A DNA stretch of 64,000 nt, taken from the NCBI RefSeq assembly GCF_009498295.1, contig NZ_CP040813.1:124001-188000 (forward strand). The letters run 5' to 3'. The DNA is from Oceanihabitans sp. IOP_32. Lineage in GTDB: Bacteria > Bacteroidota > Bacteroidia > Flavobacteriales > Flavobacteriaceae. The translations under genes were made by a program, and so were the position numbers. This document shows positions 8,324-17,123 of this stretch, one piece after another (position 1 is the stretch's first letter; each line of letters opens with the position of its first letter). The notes under the pieces are model-generated. The model was given only the letters and a program-made list of their open reading frames with translations, was not told the origin of the DNA and made no database searches.

Positions 8324-10492
8324 ATGATACACATTCACGAAAAAACATTACAAGATTTAGAGTTTTCGACGGTTTTACAACAAGTTAGCGAACATTGTGT
8401 AACACCTTTAGGGCACGAGAAAGCGCTTCAAATTACACCCTTTAAACATAAAGAGGACCTAGAAATAGCTTTACTATTAACCAACGAGTATTTATCGTCT
8501 TTTTATAATGAGAATCGTATTCCAAATCATGGTTTTGATAGCATTTCAAAAGAACTAAAACTATTAGGTATAGAAAATACCTATCTAGAAGTACATAGTT
8601 TAAAAAAACTCGTATCCATTTCGTTAACAACTAATGAGATTGTTAGCTATTTAAAAAAGTTTGAAGAATACTACCCCAATTTAAACACACACGCCTCACA
8701 CATTGAGGTTACCAAAGTTATTATTGAAAAAGTTGATGCTATTGCAGATCGTTTTGGCGATATAAAAGATAATGCCTCTGCTCTACTTTTTGAATTACGT
8801 CAATCTATAAACCGTATAAAAGGTAAAATAAACGCTAGTTTTTCCAGTGCATTAAACATGTATCATAATCTGGATTATTTAGACGATATTAGAGAATCTG
8901 TGGTAGATAACAAACGTGTACTCGCCGTAAAAGCCATGTATCGCCGTAAAGTAAAAGGCGCCATAATGGGCGGCAGCAAAACGGGCAGTATTGTTTATAT
9001 AGAGCCAGAAACCACCTTGCAATACTCGCGTGAGCTTAACAACCTAGAATATGAAGAGCATGAAGAGGTGATTCGTATTTTAAAGGAAGTTACCAATTAT
9101 ATGCGTCCGTTTTTACCTTTATTAGAAGCTTATCAAAGCTTTTTAATCGATATCGATGTGATTTCCGCGAAAGCGAAATACGCCAAATCTATGGATGCTA
9201 TTCTTCCTGAAATTTCAAAAGAACGTAGCATGTACTTGCGCGATGCCTACCACCCGCTACTCTATTTAAATAATTTAGAGAAAAAAGAAAAAACATTTCC
9301 GCAAACCATTACCCTTAAAAAAGACAGTAGGATTATAGTAATCTCTGGTCCAAATGCAGGTGGTAAAAGCATCACGCTTAAAACGGTGGGCTTATTGCAA
9401 GTGATGCTACAAAGCGGCTTATTAATTCCGGTACACGAGCGCAGTCATGTGTGTTTGTTCGAAAGGATATTAAGTGATATTGGCGATAATCAATCTATTG
9501 AAAACCATTTAAGCACTTATAGTTATCGCTTAAAACAAATGAATTATTTTTTAAAGAAGTGTAACAAAAATACACTGTTTTTAATTGATGAATTTGGTAC
9601 AGGAAGTGATCCCGAACTGGGTGGTGCCTTGGCTGAAACATTTTTAGAAGAATTTTATCATCGTGAAGCTTTTGGAATCATCACAACTCACTATTCCAAC
9701 TTAAAAATATTAGCAAATGAGTTGCCGCATATGCTAAACGCCAATATGCTTTTTGATGAACGCACTTTAGAACCCCTTTTTAAACTTGTAATTGGTCAAG
9801 CTGGCAGTAGTTTTACCTTTGAGGTGGCTCAGAAAAACGGCATTCCCTATAGTTTAATTAATCGGGCTAAAAAGAAGATTGAGCGCAGTAAAGTACGTTT
9901 TGATGCGACTATAGCAAAACTCCAAAAAGAACGCTCTAAACTTGAGAAAACTGGCCAATCTTTAAAATTAAATGAAAAGAAAAAAATTGAAGAAGCCGAT
10001 AAATTAGAAGAAATCAACGCTAAAATTCAAAAAAAACTAGAAAACTATCAAGAATTATACGATAGCAATCAACGCCTTATTTACTTAGGCCAAAAAGTTA
10101 ACGACATTGCCGAAAGTTACTTTGAAAATAAAAAGAAAAAAGTTTTAATGGACGAGCTTTTTAAGTTGGTTCAAATTGAAAATTCTAAACGACAAAAAGT
10201 TTCTGCAAAGCAAAAAAAGGCGCAAAAAGCAAAAGAAAAACAAGTAAAACAAGAAGCCGAAAAGAAGGTTGAAGTCATAAGAAAAAAGAAAAAAATAGCA
10301 AAACAACAAGCTATTGAACAACCTAAGCCAAAAGCTGTTTTAAAAGTAGGCGACCGCGTTAGACTGCAAGATGGACGTGCCGTTGGGAGTATTGATAAAA
10401 TTGAAAAGAATAAGGCCGTTGTTAATTATGGTATGTTTACCACCAATGTGAGCTTGAACCAGTTGGAATTGGTAGAGGCGGAAAAAAAATAG
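8324..10492 (+). CDS. mutS2: MutS2 family ATPase lacking a C-terminal Smr domain
   Basis: 722 residues with MutS-type core: clamp/lever region with YRRKVKGAIMGGSKTGSIVYIEPE, then Walker A GPNAGGKS (342-349), Walker B LIDEFGTGSDPELGGAL and the TTHYSNLK switch. After the ATPase comes a long Lys/Glu-rich coiled coil (about 515-660) and a short KOW-like beta segment (VGDRVRLQDGRAVGSI). Canonical MutS2 proteins such as that of Bacillus subtilis are near 785 residues and end in an Smr nuclease domain; none is present here. The family has been linked to suppression of recombination and to rescue of collided ribosomes, so annotation as an endonuclease would not be justified. Confidence 0.88.
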   Translation: MIHIHEKTLQDLEFSTVLQQVSEHCVTPLGHEKALQITPFKHKEDLEIALLLTNEYLSSFYNENRIPNHGFDSISKELKLLGIENTYLEVHSLKKLVSISLTTNEIVSYLKKFEEYYPNLNTHASHIEVTKVIIEKVDAIADRFGDIKDNASALLFELRQSINRIKGKINASFSSALNMYHNLDYLDDIRESVVDNKRVLAVKAMYRRKVKGAIMGGSKTGSIVYIEPETTLQYSRELNNLEYEEHEEVIRILKEVTNYMRPFLPLLEAYQSFLIDIDVISAKAKYAKSMDAILPEISKERSMYLRDAYHPLLYLNNLEKKEKTFPQTITLKKDSRIIVISGPNAGGKSITLKTVGLLQVMLQSGLLIPVHERSHVCLFERILSDIGDNQSIENHLSTYSYRLKQMNYFLKKCNKNTLFLIDEFGTGSDPELGGALAETFLEEFYHREAFGIITTHYSNLKILANELPHMLNANMLFDERTLEPLFKLVIGQAGSSFTFEVAQKNGIPYSLINRAKKKIERSKVRFDATIAKLQKERSKLEKTGQSLKLNEKKKIEEADKLEEINAKIQKKLENYQELYDSNQRLIYLGQKVNDIAESYFENKKKKVLMDELFKLVQIENSKRQKVSAKQKKAQKAKEKQVKQEAEKKVEVIRKKKKIAKQQAIEQPKPKAVLKVGDRVRLQDGRAVGSIDKIEKNKAVVNYGMFTTNVSLNQLELVEAEKK
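9163..9175 (-). repeat. 13-mer CGCTTTCGCGGAA, copy 2 of 3
   Basis: Plus strand reads TTCCGCGAAAGCG within mutS2 (encoding part of SAKAK). Exact reverse complement of the copies at 2031 and 16620. Confidence 0.7.
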
Positions 10493-10645
10493 CTATCATT
10501 CGCAGTCGCTGTTTTCTGTTAATTTAGCAGTATTGGATCAAAGTATACTGCAATGAGCCATCATTGTTCGTAAACCAATAAACAGCCAACACCAAGTTGC
10601 TGAATCACAACTTTAGGCGCCGACTGTATTGACTAATAGTTATTA

Positions 10646-12205
10646 TTAATAAATGCGCCATGCGTAAAAATAGGTACGCATATCAATATCAGCATCTTCA
10701 GTTAAAAGCAATCTTATATAAGGTTCTTTATCATCTTGTACATTTTTCAGTAAAATTTTCTCTTCTTTTTTTCCTAAATAGTCATTGTCACCAATGGTAT
10801 CATCTTCAGTAAACTCTGCAGATAAGAATATATAATCGTTCTCTAAATCGGGCTTATACAATTCTATTTCTCTAGTTTCAATGGTTGGTATTGGCCAAAA
10901 TTTGCCTTCGTCTGGTATAATATAATTGTTTCTGGTACGTGTGTAAGAGACTGACCCCTTAACACTACCGCCTTGATAAATTTTTGCTTTCATATTACCA
11001 TGTAAACGTATGCTACCGCCGTTATTTTTTACCATATTTAATCCGTGAAGCTGAATACCGAATTTCTGGTAGGCCTGATAGCACGTTCTAATATTATACT
11101 CGCTAGACAAAACAACGTTAGCAACAGGAAATCCTTTTTTAATATACCTTAAGGTGTAGCCTAATGGCGCGCCTGGTGAATTTGCAGAATACTCCCCGCC
11201 TTCTGTGATGTACGTATAAACGCCTTCAGGACCGCTAACTACCTGAGCGGCATCTCCCGACGAACCACCAACTACCAAAGCCTTAACTGTGGAACTTTCC
11301 CAAAAACTTTTATGCTCGCCTTCTCCGTTTACTTCTCCGCCATTAAACGCCGCACTAAAAGCCGCTTGCGTATCGCTAAACTTAGAATTTGTTTCTACGG
11401 TGTACAATAGCATTCTTCCGTATTTTACCGATGATACAATTACAGGACTTATAGCGTTTAAATTTGGCAGGCCTGTAAACAGTTTTGCAGGGTTTTCACT
11501 CTCTTCAATTGTTAAATCAATAGTGTAATACACCTGTAAATACTTGATAACATATTTATATTTCTTTTCTGAACTGCTGAAATTAAACGACCCTGAAACA
11601 CTGTTTCTCCCTTTGGTATAGCTTGCCCCCAAAGCGATATTTAAGTGCTCTTCTGAGTAAACTTCTTCTGTGGTAAAATTAACCTTTGCAGCTGTAGATC
11701 CCGTTACTCCTTGCTGCAACATATCTTTTACGCCTTCTCTAACGGTATTAATATTTGGGTTTTCAACATAGGCAGATGGTTTACCGTTTAAATTTTCCAA
11801 TGAAACTGATAATGTTATTGGTGCTCTACCGCCTGTAATTCCGATGTATTCTCCTGTAGGAATGGATTCCCCTTTTAACATGGCCCCAGGGTAGATAACA
11901 TCGCTGGTAGGATCCAATAAAATCATTTCGCTAAAACCAGGTGCCATTTTATATGTTTTTACAACACACTCATCGGTTTGCCCTTCACGTTCTGGGTCAC
12001 TTTCTTTTAGTAGTTCTTTACCTGAAACTTCTGGCTGAACAAAGTCTGATAGATCTTCCAATAAATCATTTATTGTTTGCAATGTTTCATCTGAGACCTT
12101 TCCGGCATCAACACTTTCCTTACTACACCCAGCGCAGGAAAAAAGCGTAATGATGAAAAATGCTGTATAAATAATGTTTTTAACTGGTAATAATTGTGTT
12201 TTCAT
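10646..12205 (-). CDS. Cholesterol-dependent cytolysin family lipoprotein with divergent C-terminal domain
   Basis: A 519-residue exported lipoprotein: hydrophobic signal (residues 10-24) followed by Cys24/Cys27 lipobox candidates. From residue about 95 it follows the thiol-activated cytolysin fold: IYPGAML (104-110), RAPITLSVSLENL, NPNINTVREGVKDML (149-163), VYYTIDL (225-231), ISPVIVSSVKYGRMLLYTVETNS (252-274; shown in part, a family hallmark) and VVGG...YITEGGEYSANSPGAPLGYTL. These build the membrane-inserting domains of a pore-forming toxin. The C-terminal domain (about 385-519) is a beta-rich region with no tryptophan-rich undecapeptide and no Thr-Leu cholesterol motif, so cholesterol binding is unlikely and the target membrane is unknown. 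A divergent TPR-HTH regulator lies 291 bp away. Confidence 0.82.
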   Translation of the reverse strand: MKTQLLPVKNIIYTAFFIITLFSCAGCSKESVDAGKVSDETLQTINDLLEDLSDFVQPEVSGKELLKESDPEREGQTDECVVKTYKMAPGFSEMILLDPTSDVIYPGAMLKGESIPTGEYIGITGGRAPITLSVSLENLNGKPSAYVENPNINTVREGVKDMLQQGVTGSTAAKVNFTTEEVYSEEHLNIALGASYTKGRNSVSGSFNFSSSEKKYKYVIKYLQVYYTIDLTIEESENPAKLFTGLPNLNAISPVIVSSVKYGRMLLYTVETNSKFSDTQAAFSAAFNGGEVNGEGEHKSFWESSTVKALVVGGSSGDAAQVVSGPEGVYTYITEGGEYSANSPGAPLGYTLRYIKKGFPVANVVLSSEYNIRTCYQAYQKFGIQLHGLNMVKNNGGSIRLHGNMKAKIYQGGSVKGSVSYTRTRNNYIIPDEGKFWPIPTIETREIELYKPDLENDYIFLSAEFTEDDTIGDNDYLGKKEEKILLKNVQDDKEPYIRLLLTEDADIDMRTYFYAWRIY

Positions 12206-12273
12206 AATTTCTAGTTTTTGTGATTCAACACTCTAAAACTAGATAGAAATGCAAGTGAAAACTAATTTTTGGC

Positions 12274-12290
12274 ATGGACAAAGTATAGAC
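12274..12290 (+). promoter_or_regulatory. 17-bp motif copy 1 in the cytolysin/regulator intergenic region
   Basis: ATGGACAAAGTATAGAC differs from the copy at 12395-12411 in only two central bases. The copies are 121 bp apart in the same orientation, close to the cytolysin start, and are candidate operator sites. Confidence 0.5.
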
Positions 12291-12394
12291 AGGATTGAGA
12301 TTTTCACATAGATTGCATCAAAATCTAAATAAAAACAAACAACTTTAAAAAACTGATAATCAATTAATTATTATTGAATTATTAAAATTCGATA

Positions 12395-12411
12395 ATGGAC
12401 AAACCATAGAC
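12395..12411 (+). promoter_or_regulatory. 17-bp motif copy 2 in the cytolysin/regulator intergenic region
   Basis: ATGGACAAACCATAGAC is identical to copy 1 at 15 of 17 positions. A weaker third relative (TTGGACATATTCTA) starts at 12441. Confidence 0.5.
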
Positions 12412-12466
12412 TAACTTACATATTGGAATATATATTAGTGTTGGACATATTCTAAATTTAACTAAC

Positions 12467-12485
12467 TTGGTTTCATAATAACCAA
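12467..12485. promoter_or_regulatory. Inverted repeat before the TPR-HTH gene
   Basis: TTGGTT and AACCAA flank a 7-base spacer, ending 11 bp before the ATG at 12497. It could be an autoregulatory operator or an mRNA hairpin over the ribosome entry site. Confidence 0.35.
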
Positions 12486-12496
12486 CCTTTTAAAAG

Positions 12497-14389
12497 ATGT
12501 ATTTTCGTATAATATTCTTTCTCTTATTAACAGTTCAAACCAATCTTGTAGCACAAAACACCAAACTTGTTGATAGTTTAAAAAAAGCGCTTAAACTGAA
12601 AAAAGAAGACGATTCTTTAAAAATTAGGATACTCACAAGACTGCATGAAAAACTTATGTTTTCTAATCCAGAAGAAGCAAGAGGCTATGCGTTACAAGAA
12701 TTAGAAATTTCAAAAAGAATAAATTATGAATATGGTATAGGCCTTGGGCATTTGCATTTAGGAGATTATCATTTCAACAAATCTAGTATTGACTCTGCAA
12801 AATATCACTATCACATAGCAAAATCTTATTTTAAAAAAACAAAAAAAATCAGAGGATTAATTTTTGTGGATTATACTTTAGCGGAAATTTTTAAAGAAGA
12901 AGGCGATTACGATACCGCTTTGAAGATATTCCATGAAAGCATAAACATAATAGAACATAACGTTAAACCTCCCTATTACAGACAAAAATTTTTAGCAGGT
13001 TCTTTTTTAGCCATTGGTGCCTGTAATTTAGATATTGGTAAACTTCATTTAGCTTTATCAAATTCTTTAAAAGCACTTGATTTATACGAAAAAATAGACC
13101 ATAAAACGCGAAAAGCTGATGCCTTAAAACAAGTTGGAGATATTGAAAAAGAACTAGGGCATTTAAAATTAGCTTTAAACTACTACGAACAAGCATTAAA
13201 AATATATAAAGATTTTGAGGATATTATTTATATAACATCAACAAATAATGCGATTGGCAAGGTTTATAAACTATTGGGAGATTTTAATAAAGCTGAAAAG
13301 CACCAATTAGAAGCCATAAGTTTGGCCAGGCAAAATGACGTCAGATCATCATTATCTAGTGCTTTAAATGATTTAGGCGACATTTATATAACTAGAGAAA
13401 AATATGATTTAGCTCGAAAAGCATTTGATGAATCCAGGAAAGTGTCAGAAAAAGAAAATATAATACTAAATATTATTGATGCTTATAAGGGGTTATCAAC
13501 AACAGATTATTTCGAAAAAAAACACAAACAAGCACTAAAAAAAATAGAACACGCTATTGCTTTGGCGAAAGCATCCAATACCATGCTCGCACTTCAAAAC
13601 CTTTATAGTTTTCGTGCTACTATACTAGAATCATTAAATAGAAACAAGGAGGCTATATTTTATCTAAAAGAAGCACAAAAAGTAAATGATAGTATATTAT
13701 CAATTAAAAAAACGCAGCAAATAGAAGAGCTGAAAACCATTTACGAATCTGAAAAAAAGGAAGCAGAAATCACCTTTCAGAAAAAAGAAATTGAAACATT
13801 AAGCACCCAGGCCAAAAATGACAAACTCACAAAAACACTTTATAGCATTGGTATGTTTTCTTTTATTGCTATTGCGGGTCTAATATATTTTAGCTTTAAA
13901 CAACGCATAAAAAAGAATAAAATAGCACGCGAAAAACAAGAGGAAATTTTAAAGCAAGAATTAGCATTTAAAAAGAAAGAATTAGCAAGTCAAACCCTGC
14001 ATCTGGTCCAAAAAAACACCTTTATTAACGAGCTAAAAGAGAACCTTGAAAGAATAAAACAATCGCCACAACTTTTTAAAATAGAATTTAGACGATTAGT
14101 GATGCTGCTTAGAAAAGAAAGTGCCGAAGACAAAAATTGGGAAGTCTTTAAATCTTATTTCTCTGAGGTGCACAATAACTTCGATATTAAACTTAAAGAA
14201 GTTTATGCAGACATTACTGAAAAAGAAATTCGGTTAGCCTCCTTTTTACGTATGCATCTTTCCACTAAAGAAATCGCATCGATGCTTAATGTATTGCCAG
14301 AAAGTGTTTCAAAATCGAAATACCGACTAAAAAAGAAACTAAATTTAGACAAAGAAACCGATTTAAATACCTTTTTAAGTAATTTGTAA
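12497..14389 (+). CDS. TPR-repeat transmembrane protein with C-terminal LuxR-type HTH
   Basis: 630 residues: signal peptide (FFLLLTVQTNLVAQ), at least six tetratricopeptide repeats (about residues 60-400, e.g. AKYHYHIAKSY, ALNYYEQALKIY, LARKAFDESRKV), a transmembrane helix near 449-468 (SIGMFSFIAIAGLIYFSF), a coiled coil, and a cytoplasmic HTH (EKEIRLASFLRMHLSTKEIASML ... SVSKSKYRLKKKLNL, given in part). This TPR-TM-HTH layout is a common Bacteroidota one-component sensor in which an envelope signal is passed to a DNA-binding tail. Its position facing the cytolysin-like gene, with duplicated 17-bp motifs in between, suggests it controls that gene and itself; this is inference. Confidence 0.82.
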   Translation: MYFRIIFFLLLTVQTNLVAQNTKLVDSLKKALKLKKEDDSLKIRILTRLHEKLMFSNPEEARGYALQELEISKRINYEYGIGLGHLHLGDYHFNKSSIDSAKYHYHIAKSYFKKTKKIRGLIFVDYTLAEIFKEEGDYDTALKIFHESINIIEHNVKPPYYRQKFLAGSFLAIGACNLDIGKLHLALSNSLKALDLYEKIDHKTRKADALKQVGDIEKELGHLKLALNYYEQALKIYKDFEDIIYITSTNNAIGKVYKLLGDFNKAEKHQLEAISLARQNDVRSSLSSALNDLGDIYITREKYDLARKAFDESRKVSEKENIILNIIDAYKGLSTTDYFEKKHKQALKKIEHAIALAKASNTMLALQNLYSFRATILESLNRNKEAIFYLKEAQKVNDSILSIKKTQQIEELKTIYESEKKEAEITFQKKEIETLSTQAKNDKLTKTLYSIGMFSFIAIAGLIYFSFKQRIKKNKIAREKQEEILKQELAFKKKELASQTLHLVQKNTFINELKENLERIKQSPQLFKIEFRRLVMLLRKESAEDKNWEVFKSYFSEVHNNFDIKLKEVYADITEKEIRLASFLRMHLSTKEIASMLNVLPESVSKSKYRLKKKLNLDKETDLNTFLSNL

Positions 14390-14394
14390 AGCCA

Positions 14395-14402
14395 TATCTT
14401 TG
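14395..14402 (+). promoter_or_regulatory. Candidate -7 box (TATCTTTG) for the DCC gene
   Basis: TATCTTTG fits TAnnTTTG and lies about 100 bp before the ATG at 14505. The leader between them holds a GTCATCCTGAGC-like repeat remnant. Confidence 0.4.
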
Positions 14403-14504
14403 CACCGTCATCCTGAGCTTTTTAAAAAAGCGTGAGAATCTTTTTAAATAAAACTATAATTTAACCGATTGTCACGTCATCCTTCCTCACAATTACTAAC
14501 AATT

Positions 14505-14921
14505 ATGGAATATATTCCAAAAAACAAAAAACTAATTCTTTTTGATGGTGTTTGTAATCTTTGCAACCACAGCGTGCAATTTATAATAACTCACGATAAA
14601 AACAATGTGTTTATGTTTGCACCTTTACAAGGCACTACAGGAGCGGCACTTGTTAAAACCCTTAATATTGACACCAAAAAATTAGACTCCATACTACTTT
14701 ACACCCCTAAAAAGGGGGTGAAAAGCAAAAGCACAGCAGCCTTAAAAATAGCTTCTAAACTGCGGTTTCCTATTAATGTATTATATATTTTTATTATCGT
14801 ACCGCCATTTATTCGCAATTGGATTTACAATATTATTGCCAAGAACCGCTACAGATGGTTTGGTAAGAAAGAGACTTGTATGATTCCAACTGCCGAGTTA
14901 GAAAATAAGTTTTTGCCTTAG
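14505..14921 (+). CDS. Thiol-disulfide oxidoreductase-like DCC family protein (DUF393)
   Basis: 138 residues with the DxxCxxC motif that names the family (FDGVCNLC near the N terminus), the KSTAAL block, and the conserved ending AKNRYRWFGKKETC. The protein has a thioredoxin-like fold and is presumed to act on thiols; no substrate is known. The ATG at 14505 is chosen because the protein then begins with MEYIPKNKKLILFDG, typical for the family; a longer frame would need a TTG at 14469. A small palindrome CACCCC-TAAAAAG-GGGGTG (14702-14720) sits inside the coding sequence. Confidence 0.88.
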   Translation: MEYIPKNKKLILFDGVCNLCNHSVQFIITHDKNNVFMFAPLQGTTGAALVKTLNIDTKKLDSILLYTPKKGVKSKSTAALKIASKLRFPINVLYIFIIVPPFIRNWIYNIIAKNRYRWFGKKETCMIPTAELENKFLP

Positions 14922-14946
14922 TTTTCAACAAATAAAGCCATAAAAA

Positions 14947-14969
14947 AACCTCGAGCGATACTCGAGGTT
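14947..14969. terminator. Bidirectional intrinsic terminator
   Basis: AACCTCGAG and CTCGAGGTT form a perfect 9-bp stem around CGATA, with an A tract to the left and T-rich sequence to the right. It lies between the convergent DCC and coiled-coil genes. Confidence 0.85.
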
Positions 14970-15001
14970 TATAAGTTGTAAATTAAATTAAGATGCTCTG
15001 T

Positions 15002-15931
15002 TTACCTTAAAGAAAACTCTGAAGTAGAAACTAAGTATCTTTGATTATAGACGTTTACAGTGTAAGATCCTGGTTCGAATTTCTCATTACTACTATTAAC
15101 AAACTCACAGATATCAAGATTTGCATTTTCGTAATTAAATTTACTAATCGTACTGTAATTAAACAACACTTCTCCAAATTGAACTTGTTGATTTAAGCCC
15201 ATAATATTGTTGTTAGGATCTATAACTTGAATATACAATTCCTGATCTCCGGCCTGTACCAATTCATTTTTAGCCACGGTAAAGCACACTCTAATTTTAT
15301 TAACTCTCCTAGCTCTTTCGGTTGGCACTAATTTTCCCGATGTGCGTTGTATTACACCAAAGCCCTTTAAACCAATAGTGTTTAATACCGATGCGTTCTC
15401 AACCACCTCAGCTAAGGCAATATTTTGTGTTAATAAAGAATCGGTAAACATGGTGCGCTCTTCTAAGCGTATTTTTGTGCTATCTAAAGAGGTAGCTAAA
15501 TAAGAATTTTGTACTCGTAACGAATCGTTTTGAGCCAGCAACACATCCATTTCTTTCTTTAATGTATTGTATCGTTGTCTGTACCTCCAAAGACTTTTAA
15601 TATTGGTTTCAGAAATTTTCAAAGAATCTATCAAGCCTTGAATACGCGCTCTAGACTCCACCAAATCAGCATTAATCTCTTCATTTTCACCTATAGCGTC
15701 ATCATACTGTTTCGCCATAGCATTTAAATCTGTCATAACTAACCGTTTTTCTTCGGTTAATTGTTTTTTAGTATCAACACTGTCTTGGTATAAATTTAAA
15801 GTATAAATACCAGTGCCCACAAAAAGAATTAAAGCCAGAGCCAAAGCCACTTTTAGACCTTTATTAGTTTTCGCGTTTTCTTCGTTACTCTTTGTATTTT
15901 CTACAACAGTAGGCTTATCGTTATTTTCCAT
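15002..15931 (-). CDS. Membrane-anchored coiled-coil protein, function unknown
   Basis: 309 residues. A charged Asn/Glu/Lys-rich cytoplasmic tail (1-26) is followed by one transmembrane helix (about 27-49, GLKVALALALILFVGTGIYTL), a long coiled coil (about 52-180, heptads such as IQGLIDSLKISETNIKSL) and a C-terminal beta-rich domain (about 190-309) ending in PGSYTVNVYNQRYLVSTSEFSL. I do not recognise a named family; proteins of this build are common in flavobacteria. Terminator-flanked and probably monocistronic. A periplasmic scaffolding role is only a guess. Confidence 0.75.
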   Translation of the reverse strand: MENNDKPTVVENTKSNEENAKTNKGLKVALALALILFVGTGIYTLNLYQDSVDTKKQLTEEKRLVMTDLNAMAKQYDDAIGENEEINADLVESRARIQGLIDSLKISETNIKSLWRYRQRYNTLKKEMDVLLAQNDSLRVQNSYLATSLDSTKIRLEERTMFTDSLLTQNIALAEVVENASVLNTIGLKGFGVIQRTSGKLVPTERARRVNKIRVCFTVAKNELVQAGDQELYIQVIDPNNNIMGLNQQVQFGEVLFNYSTISKFNYENANLDICEFVNSSNEKFEPGSYTVNVYNQRYLVSTSEFSLR

Positions 15932-16026
15932 AATTTAAGTTTGTTTAAGTATTAGTTAGTTCAAAAGTTTATATTATTGGTTTAAAAAAATTATGATTAC
16001 ATTTCCGAATCAAATAAAATAACGCC

Positions 16027-17055
16027 ATGGAAAAATTAATTTTATTTAATAACACCAAACTTAATAAATTATTAACGAAACGCAGTGGCGAATCTAAATT
16101 TGGTGAACATATAAAAATATTAAGCTCTCCATCACATATATACGAACAACTTCAAAATTTAGACGTTACTCATGTTGTATTTGGCTTACCAGAGGATATT
16201 GGTGTATTTGCTAACCACGGTAAAAGTGGGGCTTCAGAGGCATGGAACGCCACCTTAAAAATATTGCTAAATATTCAAAGTAATAATTTCACGAAGGCAA
16301 ATTCGGTGTTAATTTTAGGCCATTTAGACTTTACCGCAGAATTATTGGAAGTTTCAAAACTTAATCAAAACAAAAAAAGCGATATTAAAAAAGCCAGAAA
16401 AATAGTGGAGCACATAGACAGTCACGTTACACATATTATGCAGTTAATTATATCTTCTGGCAAAAAAGCTATTGTTATTGGAGGTGGGCATAACAACGCC
16501 TATGGCAACATAAAAGGGACATCTTTAGCTCTAAAAAAATGTGTAAATGTTGTTAATTTCGACGCACATTCAGATTTTAGACCACAAGAGGGCCGACACA
16601 GCGGTAATGGGTTTAGTTACGCTTTCGCGGAAGGGTTTCTGAAAAACTATTACATCTTTGGATTGCACGAAAATTACACGTCAAATAAGATTTTGGAAAC
16701 TTTAAGCGAAACAAAACATTTAGATTTTAGTACGTTTGAAGATATAGAAATAAAAGAAAAATTAAGCTTCAACGATGCTATGTATAAGGCATTAAACCAT
16801 GTCTCTCACAAACCCTTTGGCATAGAAATAGACTGCGATGCCATAGCGAATATACCCAGTAGTGCCATGACTCCAAGTGGTTTTACGGTTAATCAAACCA
16901 GACAATTTGTTAGCTATTTTGCAAATCATAAAAACGCCACTTATTTGCATATTTGCGAAGCCGCACCAAAAAAGAAAAGCGCCAACCAAGTGGGCAAACT
17001 TATAACTTATTTAATTACCGATTTTATAAAAGCGCATGAAACATCTATAACCTAA
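16027..17055 (+). CDS. Arginase/formimidoylglutamase family hydrolase
   Basis: 342-residue ureohydrolase-fold protein. Manganese ligands are present in IGGGHNNAYG (His), NFDAHSDFR (Asp-x-His-x-x-Asp) and EIDCDAI (Asp-x-Asp). Flavobacterial homologues are usually labelled formimidoylglutamase (HutG) but no other hut gene is in view, so the substrate, formimidoylglutamate, arginine or agmatine, is unproven. The following GNAT gene starts about 70 bp later and may share its transcript. The coding sequence contains copy 3 of the 13-mer CGCTTTCGCGGAA. Confidence 0.85.
   Translation: MEKLILFNNTKLNKLLTKRSGESKFGEHIKILSSPSHIYEQLQNLDVTHVVFGLPEDIGVFANHGKSGASEAWNATLKILLNIQSNNFTKANSVLILGHLDFTAELLEVSKLNQNKKSDIKKARKIVEHIDSHVTHIMQLIISSGKKAIVIGGGHNNAYGNIKGTSLALKKCVNVVNFDAHSDFRPQEGRHSGNGFSYAFAEGFLKNYYIFGLHENYTSNKILETLSETKHLDFSTFEDIEIKEKLSFNDAMYKALNHVSHKPFGIEIDCDAIANIPSSAMTPSGFTVNQTRQFVSYFANHKNATYLHICEAAPKKKSANQVGKLITYLITDFIKAHETSIT
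16620..16632 (+). repeat. 13-mer CGCTTTCGCGGAA, copy 3 of 3
   Basis: Exact match to the copies at 2031 and 9163 (reverse), here inside the arginase-family gene encoding part of YAFAEG. Confidence 0.7.
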
Positions 17056-17123
17056 ACTTGATAGCCAAGAAAGTGATTAAATAGATGTCGCATGTGACCC
17101 AAAAAAATAATAGACATAAACAC

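Noticed and set aside
14469-14504. TTG start for the DCC protein
   Set aside because: No family resemblance in the 12 extra residues; ATG 14505 fits.
14702-14720. Palindrome in the DCC gene as a disrupting insertion
   Set aside because: The protein around it (YTPKKGVKSKSTAAL) has normal family length, so no net insertion is evident; kept only as a member of the GC-rich palindrome group.
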